Of a stretch of DNA of 19,484 bases, positions 1 through 5,355 are shown one piece after another. This stretch comes from DATLYH01 sp035575035 (GTDB lineage Bacteria > Planctomycetota > Planctomycetia > Gemmatales > Gemmataceae): assembly GCA_035575035.1 (NCBI GenBank), contig DATLYH010000304.1, forward strand, positions 1 to 19,484, given 5' to 3'. A model generated the notes under the pieces. It had not been told where the DNA came from. It did no database searches and was given only the letters and a program-made list of their open reading frames with translations. Position 1 is the first letter of the stretch. Each line of letters starts with the position of its first letter. The translations under genes and the position numbers were made by a program.

Positions 1-941
1 GGCTCCACCAAAAGGGCCTGCACGCGCCGCTGCCACAGGGCGGCGAGCACCTCTTCCGGCCCAACCGCGCCGCGCTGCGGCCGGGACTCTTGCACGGCCC
101 GCCAGATCTCCTCCGCCTGCCGGGCCAGGACGGCTTCCTCCTCCTTCACGGCCCGTTCCAGGATCTGCGGCAGCGGCGTGTGGACATCGATGTCCCAGCG
201 GGCAACGATGCGGTCACGCAGATAGCGGTGCAGGTGCCGCTCGAACTCCGGCAACTTCTCCCACAAGCCGCCGAGGATAAGGTGTTCGAACGGCTCCCGG
301 CGGTACAACCGCAAGACCGTCGCGGCGACATGCGCGAAATGGTGGTGGTAATACTCAACATGCTTGCGCTGGTACTCCAGCTCCCCGAATGGGTCGGGGA
401 ACCGCACCTTGCCCGGAATCTCGTCCATGACCGTGCTCACCTCTTCGATCTGCCCGAACGACATCAGAAACAGCCGGGCCTCATCCTTGTCCGTCAGACA
501 GATGGCATAGCGGTCCGCCTGGTCCAGCACCAGCTGAAGCGGCCAGAGGACGAAGTGGTCCTCGAAGAATGCCCGGTCCCGAACCGGCCAGGGCAAGGCG
601 AAGGCGCGGGCATACCCCTCTTCCGAGGCGAGGAAGCATGCCAGGCTGCGCGCCCGGCGATCTCCGGTGGCGGCGGCTGCCAACTCGTGGACCAACTCCC
701 AGTCCCGCCGCAGAGCGTGGCGGACGGTGGAGGGAACCTCAAGGCCCTCGAGTCGTTCCCGTTCATTCTTCAAGGCATCCTTCACCGCCAAGCGGGCGGC
801 CTCCCCGTCGTGGCCCGGTCGGCCGAAGGTGAGGCTGAGATAATAGCTGCTGACGAGCCGGCCCGGGGTGTGGAACTGCTCCAACTCCTGGACCAGACTC
901 GGGCGAAGCGTCCCTGGGTGAACTTGCAAAGTAGCTGCCAT
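1..941 (-). CDS. Release-factor-like protein (baeRF/VLRF1-type eRF1 domain), 3' end cut by window edge
   Basis: About 313 residues are visible, running off the left edge without a stop. The ATG at 941 is preceded by an AGGAG ribosome-binding site with a 7-nt spacer. The central stretch (about residues 140-165, RYAICLTDKDEARLF) and the later LGGLWEKLPEFERHL segment followed by LRDRIVARWDIDVHTPL resemble the bacterial homologues of archaeo-eukaryotic release factor 1 (baeRF/VLRF1 group), whose members are thought to act in ribosome rescue or peptidyl-tRNA hydrolysis. No signal peptide or membrane segment is seen, so the protein is probably cytoplasmic. It is the last visible gene of a minus-strand run with three hsp20 genes and a small membrane protein, 124 nt behind its neighbour. 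A role in translation quality control under stress would fit this context and the divergent hibernation factor. Family assignment is by eye; no catalytic residue can be named. Confidence 0.72.
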   Translation of the reverse strand, partial: MAATLQVHPGTLRPSLVQELEQFHTPGRLVSSYYLSLTFGRPGHDGEAARLAVKDALKNERERLEGLEVPSTVRHALRRDWELVHELAAAATGDRRARSLACFLASEEGYARAFALPWPVRDRAFFEDHFVLWPLQLVLDQADRYAICLTDKDEARLFLMSFGQIEEVSTVMDEIPGKVRFPDPFGELEYQRKHVEYYHHHFAHVAATVLRLYRREPFEHLILGGLWEKLPEFERHLHRYLRDRIVARWDIDVHTPLPQILERAVKEEEAVLARQAEEIWRAVQESRPQRGAVGPEEVLAALWQRRVQALLVE

Positions 942-1025
942 GCGTCAACTCCTGGATTTGGCCGCGCCTCGTGCGCGCGGGCCGGCACTACACCCTCACG
1001 CGCTTGTTGGTAGGATGGATGGAAC

Positions 1026-1045
1026 CGGCCGGCTAACGCCGGCTG
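1026..1045 (-). other. Intergenic hairpin after the membrane-protein gene
   Basis: Two copies of GCCGGC (1028-1033 and 1038-1043) are separated by TAAC and form a 6-bp stem with a tetraloop, extendable by weaker pairs to 1026-1045. It begins about 20 nt after the stop codon of the upstream gene. There is no T-tract after it on the minus strand, so it is not a classical intrinsic terminator; it may be a 3'-end stabiliser or processing site. Confidence 0.45.
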
Positions 1046-1065
1046 CTCGCAACGGCCCTGCACGA

Positions 1066-1368
1066 TCACGTCAAGCCCAGTGCGTGCAGGACCGCTCCCG
1101 CTCCCCAGATCATCAGGGCGAACAGGAGCACGGTCAGGACGAGCGCGACCGGGACGGCCAGCACGGCCCCGGCAGCCAGCGCCAGATGTACCAGGATGCC
1201 GGCGAGCCACAGGACCACCCCCAGGACAAACTCGCCCAGCCGCTGCATGCAAGCCCCGAGCGTATGGGCTAGCTCCCGGCCGAACGTTTCCCTCGGCCCG
1301 GTCGTCGTCCCGGCCGGCATTTCACGAAGCTCGCGCAGTTGAACGGGTTCTTTCACCAGGGTAGCCAT
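1066..1368 (-). CDS. Small integral membrane protein, function unknown
   Basis: A 100-residue protein. The ATG at 1368 is chosen over an upstream in-frame start because GAGGAGG lies 7 nt before it. Residues 1-40 are polar (MATLVKEPVQLRELREM and on); residues about 44-95 are almost continuously hydrophobic and fit two transmembrane helices with a very short turn near residue 70. I do not recognise a named family; the layout resembles small phage-shock or holin-superfamily-III-like membrane proteins, but no diagnostic motif is visible. It sits between an hsp20 gene (104-nt gap) and the release-factor-like gene (124-nt gap), same strand, probably cotranscribed. A membrane-stress role is only inferred from the neighbours. 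Confidence 0.75.
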   Translation of the reverse strand: MATLVKEPVQLRELREMPAGTTTGPRETFGRELAHTLGACMQRLGEFVLGVVLWLAGILVHLALAAGAVLAVPVALVLTVLLFALMIWGAGAVLHALGLT

Positions 1369-1427
1369 GTCTCCGCCTCCTCGGCGGCCACCGCCGATTG
1401 GAAACCCGAAGTAATGCTGCCGCCCAG

Positions 1428-1455
1428 CCGCGGCCCGGCTCATGCCGGGCTGCGG
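1428..1455 (-). other. Intergenic hairpin after the third hsp20 gene
   Basis: GCCCGGC (1433-1439), loop TCAT, GCCGGGC (1444-1450) is a perfect 7-bp stem, flanked by CCGC and GCGG that extend it across one imperfect pair to about 12 positions. It starts 17 nt after the hsp20 stop codon. No T-tract follows on the minus strand, which argues for a stabiliser or partial terminator within the operon. Confidence 0.5.
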
Positions 1456-1472
1456 CGGAGGCCCCGACCGCC

Positions 1473-1961
1473 TCAGGCTGCCTTAACGGTGATCCGCTTC
1501 GGCCGGGCCTGTTCGCTCCGCGGCACGTGGACCTCCAGCAGGCCGTTGTGGTAGCGGGCTTCGATCTTGCTCGGATCGATGCCCCGCGGCAAGGTCACGG
1601 TCCGGCGGAACGTGCGGTAGCGCTGCTCCTCGTAGCGACCATCGCCCCGCTTGCCTTTCGTCTCTTCCTTTTTCTCGGCCTTGATGGTGAGCAGATTGCC
1701 GCTGAGCTGCACGTCCAGGTCGCCTGGCTCAAAGCCCGGCACCTCCGCCCGGATCACGACCTCGTCATCCTTTTCTTCCAGGTCGAAGCCCCAGAACCGG
1801 CTCAGGCCGAAGTCCATGCCGAACGGCTCGACCCAGCGGCTCAGGAAGCGGTCGAACAGGGCGTCGAACTCCTCACGCAGTTGCTCCAGCGGATGCTCCT
1901 TGTGCGGGACCAGCTGATCGCTTTTCTTCTCCTTCTTCCTCCAAGGAATCAGGTTAAACAT
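1473..1961 (-). CDS. Hsp20/alpha-crystallin small heat-shock protein (third in operon)
   Basis: A 162-residue small heat-shock protein, an ATP-independent holdase that keeps unfolding proteins soluble. The start MFNLIPWRKK at 1961 is chosen because GAAAGGAGG lies just upstream (6-nt spacer); an earlier in-frame start would read through this site. The N-terminal arm (1-55) is charged and then aromatic. The alpha-crystallin domain spans about 58-147, with AEVPGFEPGDLDV, the strand NLLTIKAEKKEE and the hallmark NGLLEVHVP at 139-147. The tail RPKRITVKAA supplies an I-x-V contact motif expected to dock on neighbouring dimers. It is longer than its two neighbours because of a longer N-terminal arm. 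It follows another hsp20 gene by 151 nt and probably shares the operon promoter upstream of 3092. Confidence 0.95.
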   Translation of the reverse strand: MFNLIPWRKKEKKSDQLVPHKEHPLEQLREEFDALFDRFLSRWVEPFGMDFGLSRFWGFDLEEKDDEVVIRAEVPGFEPGDLDVQLSGNLLTIKAEKKEETKGKRGDGRYEEQRYRTFRRTVTLPRGIDPSKIEARYHNGLLEVHVPRSEQARPKRITVKAA

Positions 1962-2008
1962 GCCACACCTCCTTTCGCTGTTCCTCCGCCATGCGGGAGC
2001 GGGGCCGG

Positions 2009-2049
2009 CGGTCGAACCCGCCTGACAACGAGGCAGGCGAGGCCGACCG
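2009..2049 (-). other. Intergenic two-tier hairpin between hsp20 genes
   Basis: CGGTCG (2009-2014) pairs with CGACCG (2044-2049), and inside it CGCCTG (2019-2024) pairs with CAGGCG (2034-2039), with a symmetric 4/4 internal loop and a 9-nt apical loop. It lies between the stop of one hsp20 gene (2113) and the start of the next (1961), within the presumed transcript. Confidence 0.5.
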
Positions 2050-2112
2050 AAGCGGCGACCCCCGGCCAACCCGCGGGCAGGCCGGCAAGGGGCCCACTGC
2101 CCGGATCCCCGC

Positions 2113-2514
2113 TCATTCGGCTTTCACCGCGATCCGCTTCGGCTTGACCGACTCGGTCTTCGGCAGATGAACTGTCAGGACGCCGTGCTTCAGCTCGGCG
2201 GTGATCCGGTCGGCGTCGATTGCCTCACTGATGGTGAAGGCACGGTAATAATCGCCGACGCCGTACTCGTTCAGCAGGTAGTCCTCTTCCGTTTGCCGCG
2301 GTTCACACCGGCCGTAGATTTCGAGCAAGCCATTCTCGAAACGGACATCCAGGTCTTCGGGCTTGACGCCGGGCAGGTCCGCGTACAGGATCAGCTCCTC
2401 ATCCGTCTCGCGGATGTCGCACCGCGGCGTATAGGTCAGGGTGCCACGGGTCCGCTCCGGCGCGGCAAGCTCCGTGCGTTTCTCTTCTTTCTTGGTCAGA
2501 GCGTTCTTGGCCAT
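2113..2514 (-). CDS. Hsp20/alpha-crystallin small heat-shock protein (second in operon)
   Basis: A 133-residue small heat-shock protein. The ATG at 2514 is preceded by GAAAGGAGG with a 5-nt spacer. The N-terminal arm is short and lysine/glutamate rich (MAKNALTKKEEKRTEL). The alpha-crystallin domain occupies about residues 30-118, with CDIRETDEELILYADLPG, the segment ENGLLEIYGRCEPRQ and the conserved HGVLTVHLP at 110-118. The tail KPKRIAVKAE carries the same I-x-V ending as the other two copies. Its sequence differs clearly from them, so the three are old paralogues rather than recent duplicates and may form mixed oligomers or serve different substrates. It sits 125 nt after the first hsp20 gene and 151 nt before the third. 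Its small N-terminal arm predicts smaller assemblies than classic 150-residue members; that is inference. Confidence 0.94.
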   Translation of the reverse strand: MAKNALTKKEEKRTELAAPERTRGTLTYTPRCDIRETDEELILYADLPGVKPEDLDVRFENGLLEIYGRCEPRQTEEDYLLNEYGVGDYYRAFTISEAIDADRITAELKHGVLTVHLPKTESVKPKRIAVKAE

Positions 2515-2557
2515 ACGAACCTCCTTTCGATGATTGCAACCAAGGGTTGGGTTCCGC

Positions 2558-2611
2558 CTCCTTGCCCGTCAACCCCCTCGCCCCTGCTCCTCTTCCACGG
2601 CGGGCAAGGAG
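2558..2611 (-). other. Intergenic long-loop inverted repeat between hsp20 genes
   Basis: CTCCTTGCCCG (2558-2568) and CGGGCAAGGAG (2601-2611) are perfect 11-bp complements around a 32-nt loop. It starts 28 nt after the first hsp20 stop and ends 43 nt before the next start, so it would be present in the operon transcript. No T-tract follows. Confidence 0.55.
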
Positions 2612-2639
2612 TGGGGATAAGGGGGGCCGTCCGTGGGAC

Positions 2640-3092
2640 TCATTCAGCCTTGACGGTGATCCGCCGCGGCCGGGCTGCCTCGCTCTTGGGCATGGTGATG
2701 GTCAACACGCCATGAGCGAACCGGGCCTCGACCTTGTCGGCGTCCACATCCACCGGCAGGGTGATCGTCCGGCTGAAGGCGCCGAAGCCGCGCTCCTGGC
2801 GGTGCCAGATGCCCTTGCCGTCCTCCGGCTGCTTACGCTCCCCCTTGATGGTGAGCTGATTGCCACCGGTGACGTAGATCTCCAGATCGTCCAGCACCAT
2901 CCCCGGCAGCTCGGCCTCGCAGTAGACGTTGTCGCCGTCTTGCCAGATGTTCACCGCCGGATAGGCAGCCGTCAGGCCCGGCCAACCGCTCTCGCCAAGG
3001 CCGAACGACTCGAACAGCCGATTCATCTCGCTCTGGAACCGATTCAACTCGTTCCACAGGTCGGTGTAGGGTTGCCAACGTGTCAGCAGCAT
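2640..3092 (-). CDS. Hsp20/alpha-crystallin small heat-shock protein (first in operon)
   Basis: A 150-residue small heat-shock protein and the promoter-proximal gene of the minus-strand operon. The ATG at 3092 is preceded by GAAAGGAGGAGG. The N-terminus MLLTRWQPYTDLWNELNRFQSEM, with FESFG soon after, is the standard class-A bacterial Hsp20 arm. The alpha-crystallin domain runs about 45-137: YPAVNIWQDGDNVYCEAELPG, GNQLTIKGERKQ, FSRTITLP and HGVLTITMP (127-135). The tail RPRRITVKAE has the I-x-V motif. Length and layout match the typical family member closely. A sigma-54-like promoter and a strongly structured leader lie upstream (3093-3268), which suggests stress-inducible expression by an activator rather than through a CIRCE/HrcA element, none of which is visible. 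Confidence 0.96.
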   Translation of the reverse strand: MLLTRWQPYTDLWNELNRFQSEMNRLFESFGLGESGWPGLTAAYPAVNIWQDGDNVYCEAELPGMVLDDLEIYVTGGNQLTIKGERKQPEDGKGIWHRQERGFGAFSRTITLPVDVDADKVEARFAHGVLTITMPKSEAARPRRITVKAE

Positions 3093-3135
3093 CGTTCCTC
3101 CTCCTTTCCCTCACGCCATCTCCCCCGCCATCCCT

Positions 3136-3216
3136 GCCGTCGGCGGCCCAGGTGCCCGCGGGGGGATGACGGGCGAATACCGGCGCCCGGCTGTGGCGCC
3201 GGCGGCCACCGACGGC
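3136..3216 (-). promoter_or_regulatory. Structured 5' leader of the hsp20 operon (candidate cis-regulatory RNA)
   Basis: On the minus-strand transcript GCCGTCGGTGGCC (3216-3204) pairs with GGCCGCCGACGGC (3148-3136) in a 13-bp stem with one G-U wobble. Inside it CCGGCGCC (3180-3187) and GGCGCCGG (3195-3202) form a perfect 8-bp hairpin with a 7-nt loop. The wobble would be an A-C mismatch in plus-strand RNA, which points to a structure used in the hsp20 transcript. The ribosome-binding site near 3100 lies outside it. Whether it senses temperature, stabilises the message or does neither is unknown. Confidence 0.5.
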
Positions 3217-3252
3217 CCAGGCGGATCGGTGCAATCCGCCACAGGAAGAGAA

Positions 3253-3268
3253 AGCAAGGTACGTACCA
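3253..3268 (-). promoter_or_regulatory. Sigma-54-type promoter for the hsp20 operon
   Basis: On the minus strand the sequence is TGGTACGTACCTTGCT. It matches 11 of the 12 defined positions of the sigma-54 consensus TGGCACG-N4-TTGCW, including the invariant GG and GC ten bases apart. Predicted transcription would start near 3242, giving a leader of about 150 nt before the first hsp20 gene. It is the best sigma-54 match I found in the window. Confidence 0.7.
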
Positions 3269-3388
3269 TGTCGTCCCGAAGAGGCCCGTCCGAGTGGTTG
3301 GTCTCAAGTTCTCTGGGGACAAGGCATTGCGATTAAGAATGGCGGCCCCGTCCCTGGGCGGTTGATCCGCAGGGGGCCGTTCGGACTC

Positions 3389-3428
3389 GACATTTTGTCA
3401 CCTGGTCCGGCGAATGTGACAATCTGAC
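3389..3428. promoter_or_regulatory. Paired activator-binding sites GACA-N3-TGTC (shared upstream enhancer)
   Basis: GACATTTTGTC (3389-3399) is a perfect inverted repeat with a 3-nt spacer; GACAATCTGAC (3418-3428) matches the same pattern with one change. Their centres are 29 bp apart. The two also oppose each other as TTGTCAC (3395-3401) and GTGACAA (3416-3422). They lie about 150-180 bp upstream of the predicted hsp20 start and 138-167 bp upstream of the predicted HPF-sigma start, a usual distance for enhancers bound by NtrC-type activators. The same pattern occurs at 10943-10985. Confidence 0.55.
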
Positions 3429-3458
3429 CGAGATGAAGAGGTAGAGCCGTAGCCGTAA

Positions 3459-3478
3459 CTGAAGTCGCCCGATTTCGG
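3459..3478. repeat. Degenerate copy of a 20-bp palindromic repeat
   Basis: CTGAAGTCGCCCGATTTCGG matches 17 of 20 positions of the reverse complement of the repeat seen intact at 14312-14331. It is preceded by GTAGCCG, which is also part of the repeat flank, separated here by a few extra bases. It lies in the intergenic region upstream of the HPF-sigma gene. Confidence 0.45.
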
Positions 3479-3534
3479 GGAGCGTCACTCCGGCCTGCAC
3501 TCTGGCGAGTTCAGCCACGTTGGGACCGTTTCTT

Positions 3535-3550
3535 TGGCATCGGTCTTGCG
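3535..3550 (+). promoter_or_regulatory. Sigma-54-type promoter for the HPF-sigma gene
   Basis: TGGCATCGGTCTTGCG has GG and GC ten bases apart and matches 9 of 12 defined sigma-54 consensus positions. The predicted transcription start is near 3561, about 42 nt before the ATG at 3603. It is divergent from the hsp20 promoter and shares the paired sites at 3389-3428. The rest of the 510-bp intergenic region holds no gene that I can see. Confidence 0.55.
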
Positions 3551-3602
3551 AACAGAACGATGGAGAGCGAAATCGGTTGAGAAGTCCGGGAGGACTGAAG
3601 GC

Positions 3603-4625
3603 ATGAAGATCCACTGGGTATTCAATGATTGCAGCGAAACGGTCAAGGCCCACATGGAGTCGTACTGGGAGAAGAAGACAACGCGGCTGCGTCGGCTGCT
3701 GGCCTGCTATGGGTCCGACCTGCAAGACCTGCGGCTGACGGTTTACCACCACCCGCAGCGCTCCTGGTACGAGGTCCGGGCCGTCTTGCACCTGCCCACT
3801 GGCACGCTGGTCGCCGAGGAACAGGACAAGGACCCGCGGGCCGTGCTGGATCGTGTCGCCGACACGCTGATCTACGAGATCAAGCGGCACAAGGAGCGCA
3901 TCCGCCGCGACCAGGCCTACCGGCGGAAGACCCGGCGGCGGGACGAGTTGAGCGCGGCGGGGCCGCTACTTCAGCGCGACACGGAAATCGGCCGCCGCGA
4001 GGCGTTCTTCACCCTGCTCCGGCCGATGCTGCGCTCCTTGCATGACCATGCCCGCCGCGAGCTGAAGGTCCTGGAGCTGGAAGGATCGCTGCCGCCGGGG
4101 CTGGTGACCGCCGCCGATCTGGTCGATGAGGTGCTGAACCTGGCCTGGCAGCGGTTTGGCACTCGGCCGCGGCGCCTGCCGCTGGATCTCTGGTTGATTG
4201 ACCTGTTGCACGAGACACTGGGCCGCTGGGCCAAGGAGCCGCCCCGTCTGTCGCTGGAAGACCGCGCCCGGGCCGGGGAGGCGGTCCCGACCGGCGACCA
4301 GGAATGGTGGGCCCAGCTCTTGGGTTATGAGGAACCGCTCACGCTGGGCGACTTGATCCCCGGCTACGAGGGCACCGAGCCCTGGGAAGAACTTGCCGCC
4401 GAGGAGCAGCGCGACCGGCTGCTGTCCGTGCTCGGAGGGCTGCCGGCCAATCAGAGACAGGCGTTTCTGCTCAACGCCCTGGAAGGCTATGACCTGGCCG
4501 AGATCGCCATGTTGCAGGACCGGCCCGAGTCGGAAGTGGCGGCCGACATCGAGGCCGCACGCCAGGCCCTGCGGTCGCGCCTCGCCGAGGAAGACCTTCT
4601 CCAAGAGGTGCCGCGGACCGGGTAA
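3603..4625 (+). CDS. Ribosome hibernation factor (HPF/RaiA-like) fused to a sigma-70-like domain
   Basis: A 340-residue protein. The ATG at 3603 is chosen because GGGAGG lies 9 nt upstream and the HPF fold begins at once. Residues 1-105 (MKIHWVFNDCSETVKAHMES, later LRLTVYHHPQRSWYEVRAVLHLP and ADTLIYEIKRHKERIRR) resemble the HPF/RaiA ribosome-hibernation domain, which binds the 30S decoding site. Residues about 131-215 look like a sigma-factor region 2 helical bundle with ADLVDEVLNLAWQRF, and 275-328 like region 4: LPANQRQAFLLNALEGYDLAEIA followed by a recognition-helix-like segment. So one chain joins a ribosome-binding module to a sigma-type module. Region 2 is divergent, and promoter recognition is unproven. 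It diverges from hsp20 and precedes a hemerythrin-like gene by 33 nt. It could link ribosome status to transcription, or the sigma part may serve protein contacts only. Confidence 0.82.
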   Translation: MKIHWVFNDCSETVKAHMESYWEKKTTRLRRLLACYGSDLQDLRLTVYHHPQRSWYEVRAVLHLPTGTLVAEEQDKDPRAVLDRVADTLIYEIKRHKERIRRDQAYRRKTRRRDELSAAGPLLQRDTEIGRREAFFTLLRPMLRSLHDHARRELKVLELEGSLPPGLVTAADLVDEVLNLAWQRFGTRPRRLPLDLWLIDLLHETLGRWAKEPPRLSLEDRARAGEAVPTGDQEWWAQLLGYEEPLTLGDLIPGYEGTEPWEELAAEEQRDRLLSVLGGLPANQRQAFLLNALEGYDLAEIAMLQDRPESEVAADIEAARQALRSRLAEEDLLQEVPRTG

Positions 4626-4658
4626 AATGAAGCAAGAGCAAGACTCACGAGGTGGCGC

Positions 4659-5324
4659 ATGATCAACCCGGACACGATCCCACTCTGCGGCGAAGCGGCG
4701 GGCGGCTGGGACCTGCCAGCCGTGCAGGCCCCGGCCGATGTCGTTGACGAGGCCGCCCTGGAGTCGTTCCCGGCCAGCGATTCACCTGGTTGGGTGCCGC
4801 TGACCGCCATCGGCCCGCCGGCGCCGGCGGGTGGGGCCGACACAGGAGGGAGTTTGCCGTCTCCGTCTTCGCGCCAGCGAAGATTGGCCCGGCTGACCCG
4901 TCAGGAGCATGACGCACTGCTTGCGGCGATGCACCGCCTGGAGGCGGCGTTGGCCGCCGCCGCTCCGGGACGGGAACAGGCGTGGATTGCCCGGGTGAGG
5001 GACGATTTCGGCGCGGTCCACGAGGCCTTGGCGCAGCACGTCGCCTCGGCGGAAGGTCCCGGCGGGCTGTACGAGGAGATCGACACAACCCGGCCGACAT
5101 TGACGCGGCGGGTTGACCGACTCCGTCAGGAACACGCCGCGCTGCTCCGGCAGGCCGGCGCGCTTCGCGAGCAAATCGCGAGCGACAGTCTGGGTGAGCC
5201 GCCCCGCTATCCGGTCATCCGCCAACGGGCCGCCGAACTGCTGAACGCCCTGCGGCACCATCAAGCCGCGGAAGCCGACGTCATCTTCGAGAGTTTCTAC
5301 ACCGACATCGGCGCGGGGGACTGA
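4659..5324 (+). CDS. Hemerythrin-like HHE cation-binding protein
   Basis: A 221-residue protein starting at an ATG with GAGGTG 5 nt upstream. Residues 30-45 contain the short motif DEAALESFPASDSPGW, which I recall from the N-termini of many small bacterial proteins of unknown role. Residues about 75-215 form four amphipathic helices with the spacing of the HHE hemerythrin fold: candidate iron ligands are H84, H127 with E132, H159, and H200 or H201 with E205. Such proteins bind a di-iron centre and sense or store oxygen or nitric oxide; that function here is inferred. A low-complexity proline/glycine/serine linker (52-72) separates the two parts. It follows the HPF-sigma gene by 33 nt and is probably cotranscribed, and it converges on ftsH with 31 bp between stops. 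Confidence 0.75.
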   Translation: MINPDTIPLCGEAAGGWDLPAVQAPADVVDEAALESFPASDSPGWVPLTAIGPPAPAGGADTGGSLPSPSSRQRRLARLTRQEHDALLAAMHRLEAALAAAAPGREQAWIARVRDDFGAVHEALAQHVASAEGPGGLYEEIDTTRPTLTRRVDRLRQEHAALLRQAGALREQIASDSLGEPPRYPVIRQRAAELLNALRHHQAAEADVIFESFYTDIGAGD

Positions 5325-5355
5325 GCTGCCAGCCGGCCACCCCTGATAGCACGCT

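Noticed and set aside
90..1013. Plus-strand open frame of 307 codons at the left edge
   Set aside because: It is the complement of the release-factor-like gene, which has a good ribosome-binding site and recognisable sequence.
3093..3602. CIRCE (HrcA) or ROSE-type heat-shock element upstream of hsp20
   Set aside because: No TTAGCACTC-N9-GAGTGCTAA-like sequence is present, and the hairpins do not enclose the ribosome-binding site.
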